From an uncultured Streptococcus sp. (GTDB taxonomy: Bacteria > Bacillota > Bacilli > Lactobacillales > Streptococcaceae): 12,713 nucleotides of DNA. The notes under the pieces were generated by a model that saw only the letters and a list, made by a program, of their open reading frames with translations, was not told where the DNA came from and did no database searches. The position numbers were made by a program, and so were the translations under genes. Of the stretch, positions 6,679 to 12,168 are shown one piece after another. Position 1 is the first letter of the stretch; every line of letters begins with the position of its first letter. The stretch spans positions 1-12,713 of the forward strand of contig CABSRC010000041.1 of the NCBI GenBank assembly GCA_902480035.1, in the 5' to 3' direction.

Positions 6679-7046
6679 TCGACCGTTCTTATCTCCCTTA
6701 TCAATCCGCACGCGAATTTCAAGACCGTGGCATGGCCAAATGGGCTGGCTTCTTTTTATCTGAGCACACAACTGCCCTGCATACAAAAGAAATTGACCGC
6801 AGTCAACTCAACGTTCTTCCTCTTTCTGAGCAGATCCAGCTCCTGGAGCAGGCCTTCCAACAACAAACGACGATCTCGATCACGACTCTAGAGGGGAATC
6901 AATTTGCAACCTACACAGGTTCGATTCACACCTTATCTGCTTCTGAACTTCTTCTCAAAAGCGATGGCCACTACCACCGCCTCCTTCTGACCTCTATCAT
7001 TTTTATTGAAGCTGAGGAAACACCGTATGAAACCTATTCAGACTAA
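6675..7046 (+). CDS. YolD-like protein, partner of the Y-family polymerase
   Basis: The 123-residue protein carries, at 17-31, the YolD-family signature DRGMAKWAGFFLSEH (compare the family's DRG-x-x-KW). The remainder holds a hydrophilic helix-like stretch (about 48-66) and beta-like segments (68-112). No membrane segment or signal is present, so it is cytoplasmic. YolD-like genes in Bacillus sit beside uvrX or yqjW, which encode UmuC-like polymerases. They have been proposed to play a part like UmuD, but the biochemical role is not established. The ATG overlaps the stop of umuC by four bases (ATGA), so the two are coupled and probably made in linked amounts. The end overlaps the next gene by 20 bases. 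Confidence 0.8.
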   Translation: MIDRSYLPYQSAREFQDRGMAKWAGFFLSEHTTALHTKEIDRSQLNVLPLSEQIQLLEQAFQQQTTISITTLEGNQFATYTGSIHTLSASELLLKSDGHYHRLLLTSIIFIEAEETPYETYSD

Positions 7047-7329
7047 ACACGAATTACAATTTGATTATTTTTCAGAGAATTACCACCAATTTGAGACAGA
7101 CTTTTACAAGTGGGCGGCTACTTCTACGCCACTTGTATTTTTAGAAGACGATATCCTCCACTCTATGGCGGCAGGCCAGCGAAACTACTTTCGTCTTCAC
7201 CATACTAAAAGTCGAGATCATCGAGACCACTATTTCTATTTTAAGGTTTCCACACTCTCCCAATCACCCCTGACCCGTATTTACGCTTATACAGGACATT
7301 TCTTACAAAAAAAGGATAGCTTGATCTGA
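7027..7329 (+). CDS. Conserved fourth gene of the hdiR-umuC operon, function unknown
   Basis: The 100-residue product is rich in Tyr, Phe, His and Asp. Its most distinctive stretches are LQFDYFSENYHQFETDFYKW (10-29) and SRDHRDHYFYFKVST (62-76). No signal peptide or membrane helix is seen. I think it belongs to a small streptococcal family of uncharacterised proteins (possibly that annotated DUF5960), but cannot confirm this. ATG 7027 has GAGG about nine bases upstream; a TTG at 7006 in the same frame is less likely. The 20-base overlap with the YolD-like gene and the shared terminator place it in the damage-inducible operon. The reported Streptococcus uberis operon also has two genes of unknown function beside hdiR and umuC, which fits this layout. 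The stop codon lies in the loop of the terminator hairpin. Confidence 0.75.
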   Translation: MKPIQTKHELQFDYFSENYHQFETDFYKWAATSTPLVFLEDDILHSMAAGQRNYFRLHHTKSRDHRDHYFYFKVSTLSQSPLTRIYAYTGHFLQKKDSLI

Positions 7330-7348
7330 GAAGCTATCCTTTTATTTA
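7307..7348. terminator. Bidirectional rho-independent terminator between the SOS operon and yebC
   Basis: A perfect 13-bp stem, AAAAGGATAGCTT (7310-7322) with AAGCTATCCTTTT (7331-7343), closes an eight-base loop. On the plus strand it ends in TTTTATTTAATTTTT; on the minus strand it ends in at least seven uridines (complement of 7307-7313). It serves the convergent umuC operon and yebC. The stop codon of the last SOS gene (7327-7329) is inside the loop. Confidence 0.92.
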
Positions 7349-7380
7349 ATTTTTAATTTCACTACAGTCCGTACGAGTGA

Positions 7381-8097
7381 TTAGAATCCATCTACGTTGG
7401 TGTAGATTTTTTGTACGTCTTCATCGTCTTCAAGAACGCTATAAAGTTTTTCAAATGTTTCCAAATCTTCACCTGACAACTCAACTTCTGATTGAGGAAT
7501 CATTTCCAATTCAGTTACTTGGAATTCTTCAACACCTGATTCACGTAAAGCAACGATCGCTTTGTGAAGATCAGTTGGAGCAGTGTAAACAGTGATGCTT
7601 CCTTCTTCTGCTTCAACATCATCTACATCCACATCTGCTTCAAGCAAAAGCTCAAAGATGGCATCCGCATCATCACCTGCAAAGACAATAACACCCTTGT
7701 TGTCAAAGAGGTAAGATACAGAACCAGAAGCTCCCATGTTCCCACCGTTTTTACCAAAAGCCGCACGGACATTGGCAGCTGTACGGTTAACGTTTGACGT
7801 CAAGGTATCAACGATCAACATAGAACCATTTGGTCCGAACCCTTCGTAACGCCCTTCTGTAAAGGTTTCGTCAGTGTTTCCTTTTGCCTTATCGATCGCT
7901 TTATCAATCACGTGTTTTGGCACTTGCGCTTGTTTAGCGCGGTCAATAACGAATCTCAAAGCAGTATTTAGTTCTGGATCTGGTTCACCCTTTTTAGCAG
8001 CTACATAGATCTCCACACCAAATTTGGCATACACTTTTGAGTTGGCACCATCTTTGGCAGTTTTCTTGGCAACAATATTGGCCCATTTACGTCCCAT
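7381..8097 (-). CDS. yebC: YebC-family protein, YeeI/YebC2 type
   Basis: The 238-residue protein begins MGRKWANIVAKKTAKDGANS and continues with KFGVEIYVAAKKGEPDPELN, matching the YeeI (YebC2) branch rather than the classical YebC start. The conserved GPNGSM and NRTAANVRAAFGKNGGNMG blocks in the middle are intact. YebC proteins were long annotated as transcriptional regulators; recent work assigns them a role as translation factors relieving ribosome stalling, notably at proline-rich stretches. The function here is inferred from the family. ATG 8097 has AAGGAG seven bases upstream. The gene is monocistronic: its own extended -10 promoter lies upstream and the bidirectional terminator downstream. 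No anomaly is seen. Confidence 0.93.
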   Translation of the reverse strand: MGRKWANIVAKKTAKDGANSKVYAKFGVEIYVAAKKGEPDPELNTALRFVIDRAKQAQVPKHVIDKAIDKAKGNTDETFTEGRYEGFGPNGSMLIVDTLTSNVNRTAANVRAAFGKNGGNMGASGSVSYLFDNKGVIVFAGDDADAIFELLLEADVDVDDVEAEEGSITVYTAPTDLHKAIVALRESGVEEFQVTELEMIPQSEVELSGEDLETFEKLYSVLEDDEDVQKIYTNVDGF

Positions 8098-8141
8098 GAG
8101 GATTCTCCTTAAATTTTTTCAAATTATTTTCAATCTTTAAC

Positions 8142-8150
8142 ATTATATCA
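8142..8150 (-). promoter_or_regulatory. Extended -10 promoter of yebC
   Basis: The minus strand reads TGATATAAT (8150-8142), a consensus -10 with the TGn extension. The -35 region is poor. The leader would be about 38 bases, AT-rich, ending in AAGGAG. The rest of 8098-8270 holds only short, weak, AT-rich hairpins (for example ATAGCTA/TAACTAT at 8232-8248), and no convincing terminator for yoeB. Confidence 0.6.
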
Positions 8151-8270
8151 CAAATCATCGAAGTTAGACTAGATTTTTCTATTTTTAGAAAGGGGATTTT
8201 ATAGGAATTTTCTTCGAGTTGGGAATTTTAAATAGCTATCCTAACTATCAAAAAATCCTCTTTCAAAGAC

Positions 8271-8525
8271 TTAATAATGATCTTTAAAAGAGAGGAAAGC
8301 GACACCTGACTCATCTAGCATATAAATCAGGCGATTCTCTGCATCAATCCGTCTTGACCATGCCCCTTGAAAGTCATATTTCAAAGGCTCAGGCTTACCA
8401 ATTCCAGCGAATGGATCCCTTTGAATCTCTTTGATAAGGGTATTGATTCGCTTCAGTGTTTTTTTGTCCTGACCTTGCCAGTAACAATAATCCTTCCAGG
8501 CATCTTCTGTAAACTTGAGTAACAT
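8271..8525 (-). CDS. yoeB: YoeB toxin (ribosome-dependent mRNA endonuclease, Txe/YoeB family)
   Basis: The 84-residue toxin has the length and ends of Escherichia coli YoeB. Glu46, Arg65, His83 and Tyr84, the positions important for catalysis in the Escherichia coli protein, all fall at the same numbers here (KPEPL; AENRL; KDHY at the C-terminus), so the toxin should be active. YoeB cleaves mRNA in the ribosomal A site when the antitoxin is degraded. The ATG is three bases after the yefM stop, with GAGGGG from the end of yefM as its ribosome binding site, so translation is coupled to that of the antitoxin. It is the last gene of the unit; no clear terminator follows. Confidence 0.94.
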   Translation of the reverse strand: MLLKFTEDAWKDYCYWQGQDKKTLKRINTLIKEIQRDPFAGIGKPEPLKYDFQGAWSRRIDAENRLIYMLDESGVAFLSFKDHY

Positions 8526-8528
8526 CCG

Positions 8529-8783
8529 TTACCCCTCAATCTCATGGAGTTGAACCTGACCAGCTCGGACTTCTGCCATGCCCCGCAGGACCTTATCTGA
8601 CAATTCCTTGTTCTGAGCTAGTCTCAGGGTTTCTTGTAGGCTGTCCCACTCGCTCTTAGAGATGACCACAATATCTTCGTCTGGATTCTTATTCACGACC
8701 GTCAAAGGCTCAAACTCATCATTCACCTTCTTCATATAATCCTTCAAATGATTGCGAAATGTTGAATAAACGACTGCTTCCAT
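8529..8783 (-). CDS. yefM: YefM antitoxin and autorepressor (Phd/YefM family)
   Basis: The 84-residue antitoxin has an N-terminal Phd/YefM DNA-binding domain (MEAVVYSTFRNHLKDYMKKV) and a charged C-terminal region (about 45-84) that wraps the toxin. It closely resembles the pneumococcal YefM as I remember it. I chose ATG 8783 because GAGG lies seven bases upstream. An ATG two codons earlier (8789) sits one base from that GAGG and 11 from another. The antitoxin neutralises YoeB, and the complex binds its own promoter. The pair stands between tmcAL and yebC with an independent promoter and a tmcAL terminator upstream, so it is a self-contained module. Confidence 0.94.
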   Translation of the reverse strand: MEAVVYSTFRNHLKDYMKKVNDEFEPLTVVNKNPDEDIVVISKSEWDSLQETLRLAQNKELSDKVLRGMAEVRAGQVQLHEIEG

Positions 8784-8813
8784 TGCCATACCTCATTCTA
8801 CCTCTTTTCTATT

Positions 8814-8857
8814 ATTATACATGAAAAAGAAAAACTTGTCAGGAACTTGTACAAGTT
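8814..8857 (-). promoter_or_regulatory. yefM-yoeB promoter with TGTACA-core operator
   Basis: On the minus strand CTGACA (8842-8837) and TATAAT (8819-8814) are 17 bases apart. Directly upstream lies a perfect 14-bp palindrome AACTTGTACAAGTT (8857-8844), and a further half site ACAAGTTTTT (8839-8830) overlaps the -35 box. In Escherichia coli the YefM-YoeB operators share the core TGTACA, which is exactly the centre of this palindrome. The placement fits autorepression. Confidence 0.8.
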
Positions 8858-8901
8858 TTTCCTTCTCCAATTAATTATTCGTAAAAAATTTCTAAATTTG
8901 G

Positions 8902-8943
8902 TAAAAAAAATCTACTGTCTAAAGGAATTTTTAGACAGTAGAT
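8902..8943 (-). terminator. Rho-independent terminator of tmcAL
   Basis: A perfect 14-bp stem, ATCTACTGTCTAAA (8910-8923) with TTTAGACAGTAGAT (8930-8943), closes a six-base loop. On the minus strand it is followed by eight uridines (8910-8903). It ends the yqeM-tmcAL transcript and insulates the toxin-antitoxin promoter. The 8944-9016 stretch up to the tmcAL stop shows nothing else. Confidence 0.9.
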
Positions 8944-9016
8944 AAACACTGTTTCCGTGCATCATAAACTTCTTGCCTTACGTGAATGTGAGCAGAGAAA
9001 ATTTACGTCAGATTGT

Positions 9017-10111
9017 TTATTCTTCCACCCTCACAGGCACTCGACCCCAGATCTGCTCTGGCAATTGGGGATTACCTAGCTGATACACCTGATCCGCTTG
9101 TTGGGTCAAAGCATCCCAAGGTTCCTTACCGATTCGAGTCACAATTTCTACTGATTTTTTCAAGCCTTTGAGGTGAGTTTGTCCCTTTGCGGAAAATCCT
9201 AAGACATGAATGGCGTCGGGAAGAGCTTGATCCATCGCCCCTACCAAGATGTAGGTCAAGATGCGACGCACACGCGCCTTGGTATAGCGCTTGGTTGCGA
9301 CTTTCTCCACCAGGTCTTCCACAGAACTAGCACTTCGAACCGCATCCTTTATCCGATTGGCCAGTTCCTCATTGACCTGAAAAATCTGTGTCAAATCCGG
9401 ACGGGTTAGGATTTGATAACGGAGCAGTTGGTCATAATTCTCCCAAGATACCTGTGGAGCCGACTGAAAGAGTTGGCTATTGGGCATGAATCTAGCAACA
9501 AAGTCCTGATCTTCCTTGTGTAGGCGTAGACTAGTCGCAGAAGCATAGGCCACCTCTTTTTCTTCTGAATGGTAGCCCGCACCCTGGCGCTGGACGGGCT
9601 TAAGCACAATCCCCTTCCCAGCACAAGCCTTGGCATAAGCCAGCCCTAGAATATGATTGGGAGTATCCCCTGTGAACTCCACTCCAGCAAAGGTTTCCCA
9701 CATTTTTTGCGTTTTCTGTGGATAGGATAAATCGCCTGAAAGACTTCGCAGGAAAGCTTCCATTTCCGCTTCTTTCTCCGAATAAACAGTCGCAATCGCT
9801 TGGTAATCTAAGACCTCTTCTGTCCCAAAAGTCAATTGGTCGATTCCTAGACGGGACAAGATTTCTACCGCTCCCTTAGCAAAATGATCAGCCGACTGAA
9901 CAGCCACGAGAAAGGGGAGCTCAACCACCAGGTCCGCTCCATTTTTCAAAGCCATCTGGGCCCGTGTCCACTTGTCTACAATGGCAGGCTCCCCACGTTG
10001 AACAAAATTCCCAGACATGGCCACAATCTTCAGCCCTTCTGCCTGTTTAAGCAGGTACTTGTGACCATTGTGAAAGGGATTAAATTCTGCAATAATACCT
10101 GTAACTGTCAT
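9017..10111 (-). CDS. tmcAL: tRNA(Met) cytidine acetate ligase TmcAL (YlbM family)
   Basis: TmcAL activates acetate with ATP and forms N4-acetylcytidine at position 34 of elongator tRNA-Met, which secures correct decoding of AUG. The 364-residue protein starts MTVTGIIAEFNPFHNGHKYL, with the nucleotidyltransferase HxGH motif at His14-His17, and continues with MSGNFVQRGEPAIVDKW and the GADLVVELPF block, all typical of the family. The C-terminal third (TKRYTKARVRRILTY) is also conserved. The start lies six bases after the yqeM stop, with AGG about five bases ahead, so it is coupled to yqeM. A strong terminator follows. The length is slightly shorter than in Bacillus but normal for streptococci. 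Confidence 0.95.
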   Translation of the reverse strand: MTVTGIIAEFNPFHNGHKYLLKQAEGLKIVAMSGNFVQRGEPAIVDKWTRAQMALKNGADLVVELPFLVAVQSADHFAKGAVEILSRLGIDQLTFGTEEVLDYQAIATVYSEKEAEMEAFLRSLSGDLSYPQKTQKMWETFAGVEFTGDTPNHILGLAYAKACAGKGIVLKPVQRQGAGYHSEEKEVAYASATSLRLHKEDQDFVARFMPNSQLFQSAPQVSWENYDQLLRYQILTRPDLTQIFQVNEELANRIKDAVRSASSVEDLVEKVATKRYTKARVRRILTYILVGAMDQALPDAIHVLGFSAKGQTHLKGLKKSVEIVTRIGKEPWDALTQQADQVYQLGNPQLPEQIWGRVPVRVEE

Positions 10112-10117
10112 GCTGGC

Positions 10118-10858
10118 CTACTTCTGTGCTACAAAAAACCATCGTTTGCTGGTCTTTGTCGGCTCCTTATCTTCAAAGTCTGCGTACAATTTGAAAGATT
10201 TAAAGCCAGCCTGCTCCAATAAGATGTCATAGGTTAAAACTTCATAAGTGCGTTCCTCATGAACTTCATCGTGCCGACTAAAGGAACCATCTTCTTCTTG
10301 CACAAAGAAGGTCAGCTCATGGACGATCGAGTGAGGGGCTGCATCCTCATAGGTATCCCAGAGCATGGCAAAGTCTTCGGCATTTTCGTGGTAGGAATAG
10401 CCTGGGAAAACCTCATCCGTCTGATAGGTTGAATGGACATCAAAGATAAAGACTCCGTCCTCATTGAGGGCATTATACACTTCTTTAAAGACATCTCCTA
10501 CTTCTACCTCGTCTTGCATATAACAGATAGAATCCGAGTAGCAGGTCACGAAATCATAAGTGCCTGCTTGCGAGAGATCCAACATATTCCCCTCGATAAA
10601 ATCAATCTTCTGCTTGGCTGAAGCAGCTCTTTTTTCAGCAATTTTCAGCATGTCAGCACTCAGGTCTAATCCTGTCACATCAAACCCAGCTTGGGAAAAG
10701 CGAACAGATTGAATCCCTGTCCCACAAGCCAATTCCAATAATTTTTTCCGATCCTTGCTTTTAGGGAGATGCCGGAGAGAAAAATCCGTCCACAAATCAT
10801 ACAGACTATCATCCATGACCGCATCGTAGACCGCCGCAAACGTTTCATAAGTCGCCAT
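10118..10858 (-). CDS. yqeM: SAM-dependent methyltransferase, YqeM type
   Basis: This 246-residue class I methyltransferase shows motif I LLELACGTG (40-48), the acidic residue Asp65 in GLDLS, and a conserved NMLDL (91-95). The substrate is unknown; in Bacillus the homolog YqeM lies in the same cluster after yqeK and yqeL (rsfS), which suggests, but does not show, a role in RNA or ribosome maturation. I chose ATG 10858 (MATYETFAAVYDAVM, the usual family start). The frame is open upstream to 10948, but that part runs through the structured repeat and translates to non-family sequence. ATG 10864, two codons earlier, is also possible. No clear ribosome binding site is visible for either. TGGTATCAT lies at 10872-10864 and could be an extended -10 box, but it overlaps the second start. 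tmcAL follows by six bases. Confidence 0.88.
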   Translation of the reverse strand: MATYETFAAVYDAVMDDSLYDLWTDFSLRHLPKSKDRKKLLELACGTGIQSVRFSQAGFDVTGLDLSADMLKIAEKRAASAKQKIDFIEGNMLDLSQAGTYDFVTCYSDSICYMQDEVEVGDVFKEVYNALNEDGVFIFDVHSTYQTDEVFPGYSYHENAEDFAMLWDTYEDAAPHSIVHELTFFVQEEDGSFSRHDEVHEERTYEVLTYDILLEQAGFKSFKLYADFEDKEPTKTSKRWFFVAQK

Positions 10859-10899
10859 ATTCATGATACCAAGTCCGCCCGTAATCCGATAGAAAATTA

Positions 10900-11018
10900 G
10901 GGGAGTGAGACAGAACGAGCTTTCAAAAAAATTCGTTCGTTGTCTCACCCCCGCAAGGCTGATTAGGTACTCTTCCGAGCTTAAAAAGCGAATGAAGAGT
11001 CCAATCAGCTACTGCGTC
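10900..11018 (+). repeat. Structured intergenic repeat, copy 2 (diverged, opposite strand to copy 1)
   Basis: Stem I pairs GTGAGACAGAACGA (10905-10918) with TCGTTC-GT-TGTCTCAC (10933-10948), about 14 pairs with a two-base bulge. CCGCA follows at 10951-10955. Stem II pairs GCTGATTAGGTACTCTTC (10958-10975) with GAAGAGTCCAATCAGC (10994-11009). ACTGCGTC follows at 11011-11018. Copy 1 shows the same order, GAGTGGGAC stem, CCGCA, second stem, ACTGCGTC, on the minus strand. The stem sequences have changed while pairing is kept. The terminator-like stem III of copy 1 is missing here. The repeat lies between yqeM and rsfS, which are adjacent in Bacillus. Confidence 0.65.
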
Positions 11019-11267
11019 AAATAATAAATTTTAAAGTTAACAATTTGACATAGCCCTATCTATTTTCCGAGGAGTACAGGACGGGTTCAAATCCTTTCTA
11101 AGATACAAAGAGCGTTAGCAAAGAGAAAATAGGAAACTTTCTGCCGTATCGTCAGATACAAAGGGAATTCCTCTTTTTCTCAAAGCTTTTAGCTCGTGTT
11201 CAATTAAGAAAATAACCAAACACGAGGCCCCATCCTTTCTTTCCATAGAATTTCAATTTAACCAACA
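11019..11267. other. Gene-free stretch with repeat-like DNA between yqeM and rsfS
   Basis: I see no gene here. The content is: an AT-rich part (11019-11050); an inverted repeat CTATTTTC/GAAAATAG (11060-11067, 11125-11132); a repeated nonamer AGATACAAA (11101-11109 and 11153-11161); a small hairpin GTATC-GTCA-GATAC (11146-11159); and an inverted repeat CTCGTGTT/AACACGAG (11193-11200, 11219-11226). A 43-codon minus-strand frame (11115-11246) has no ribosome binding site. The minus-strand stretch AGTTTCCTATTTTCTCTTTG (11141-11122) resembles, as I remember it, the boxC part of the pneumococcal BOX element. The whole is probably decayed or composite streptococcal intergenic repeat DNA. Confidence 0.5.
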
Positions 11268-11293
11268 AAACTCAGTTGCTACCAACTGAGTTT
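11262..11293 (-). terminator. Terminator after rsfS
   Basis: A perfect 10-bp stem, AAACTCAGTT (11268-11277) with AACTGAGTTT (11284-11293), closes a six-base loop. On the minus strand it begins six bases after the rsfS stop and ends in TTTTGTTGGTT (U-rich but interrupted). It should separate the nadD-yqeK-rsfS type operon from yqeM-tmcAL. Confidence 0.75.
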
Positions 11294-11299
11294 ACCTGC

Positions 11300-11653
11300 T
11301 TATGCTAAGGCTGCTGAAAGATCGACAGCACTTGCTTCGTGCCATAGCTTTTCTAGGTTATAGTGGGCACGCATTTCTTCTGAGAAGACATGGACCACCA
11401 CACTACCTAAGTCAAGAAGGACCCAACCTCCAGCTGAATCACCTTCGACGTGGCTAGCATTGCCACCAGCTTCAACGACCTTCTCGCGAATATTCTCTGC
11501 GATAGCTTCCAACTGGCGGCTATTCATAGAGCTTGCGATAACAAAGTAGTCTGTCACACTGGTCAAGCTTTGAACATCCAAAGCCACAATGTCTTCCGCA
11601 CGCTTTTCATCTGCTGCTTTGACAACTAATTCAAGTAGTTCTTTTTCTTTCAT
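11300..11653 (-). CDS. rsfS: Ribosomal silencing factor RsfS
   Basis: RsfS (YqeL, DUF143 family) binds ribosomal protein uL14 on the large subunit and blocks subunit joining, lowering translation when nutrients are scarce. The 117-residue length is normal. The conserved core is visible: ALDVQSLTSVTDYFVIASS (about 23-41), SHVEGDSAGGWVLLDLG (about 67-83) and VVVHVFSEEMRAHYNLEKLW (about 85-104). I chose ATG 11653 (MKEKELLELV) because GAGG precedes it by five or six bases. The open frame extends to 11716, but that part lies within the end of the hydrolase gene. It follows that gene by 14 bases and is followed by a terminator. Confidence 0.96.
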   Translation of the reverse strand: MKEKELLELVVKAADEKRAEDIVALDVQSLTSVTDYFVIASSMNSRQLEAIAENIREKVVEAGGNASHVEGDSAGGWVLLDLGSVVVHVFSEEMRAHYNLEKLWHEASAVDLSAALA

Positions 11654-11667
11654 GTAATCCTCTTTCC

Positions 11668-12168
11668 TTAAAAAATTGATTTGTAATCTAAGACATCCGC
11701 AAAACGTTCTGCCCAAATATTTTCATAAAATTCATTAAGCGTTTCTGCCGGAATATCCTCTCCATCAAAGGTTGTGACAGCTCCTTCTGGAACGACTAGC
11801 TTATAGCCGTATTCAAAGCCCACTTTGACGGATGTATCGACACAATATTCTGTCTGCATGCCACACAGGACCAATTGTTCAATCCCTTGTTGATCCAAGT
11901 ATTCTTTTAATCCTGTCTCTTTAAACATGCTATTGTATCGTTTCTGAAACACCTTTTCATTCTCTTGTCTCTTCAACAGGGGCGATAACTGCCAATCTTC
12001 TGAAGTGAAAGCCTCTGGCGTTTCAATATGCTGAATGTAGATGATTTCAATCTGCTGTTTTCTAGCCCGATCTTGCAAATAAGCAATCTTCTCTAAGAGT
12101 TTTTCTGTCTCAAAACCTATTTCAACGAGGATATTTTGTACATCAATAATGATTAAAGCTGTTTTCAC
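11668..12168 (-). CDS. Isochorismatase-family cysteine hydrolase
   Basis: The 166-residue protein has the fold signature of cysteine hydrolases: Asp9 in LIIIDVQN, Lys76 in VFQKRYNS and Cys109 in GMQTEYCVDTSV, together a complete catalytic triad. The family includes nicotinamidases and isochorismatases. Because nadD (NAD synthesis) normally lies next to yqeK, just outside this window, a role in NAD salvage or pyridine metabolism is tempting, but the protein is shorter than typical nicotinamidases and no metal-binding Asp-x-His set is evident, so I leave the substrate open. The start is GTG at 12168, immediately after the yqeK stop with no gap, and is well supported by GAGGAG six bases upstream. 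It belongs to the yqeK-hydrolase-rsfS transcript. Confidence 0.9.
   Translation of the reverse strand: MKTALIIIDVQNILVEIGFETEKLLEKIAYLQDRARKQQIEIIYIQHIETPEAFTSEDWQLSPLLKRQENEKVFQKRYNSMFKETGLKEYLDQQGIEQLVLCGMQTEYCVDTSVKVGFEYGYKLVVPEGAVTTFDGEDIPAETLNEFYENIWAERFADVLDYKSIF

Noticed and set aside
8208..8270. Terminator after yoeB
   Set aside because: Only a seven-base stem with a mismatch (ATAGCTA/TAACTAT) and no following uridine run in the minus direction.
10864..10872. TGGTATCAT as an extended -10 promoter of yqeM
   Set aside because: No -35 element is present, and the hexamer overlaps a possible start codon. Too weak to annotate, though yqeM needs a promoter downstream of the rsfS terminator.
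10859..10948. N-terminal extension of the yqeM frame to 10948
   Set aside because: The extra 30 residues come from the structured repeat and do not resemble the family start, and no ribosome binding site is present.
11084..11094. GGTTCAAATCC, identical to a tRNA T-loop core, suggesting a tRNA remnant or attachment site
   Set aside because: Only three of the five T-stem positions make good pairs, and there is no acceptor stem, anticodon arm or CCA nearby. No integrase or direct repeat is present.
11115..11246. 43-codon minus-strand frame starting MERKDGASCL
   Set aside because: No ribosome binding site precedes the ATG, it lies in repeat-like DNA, and no domain is recognisable. Kept only as part of the intergenic region.
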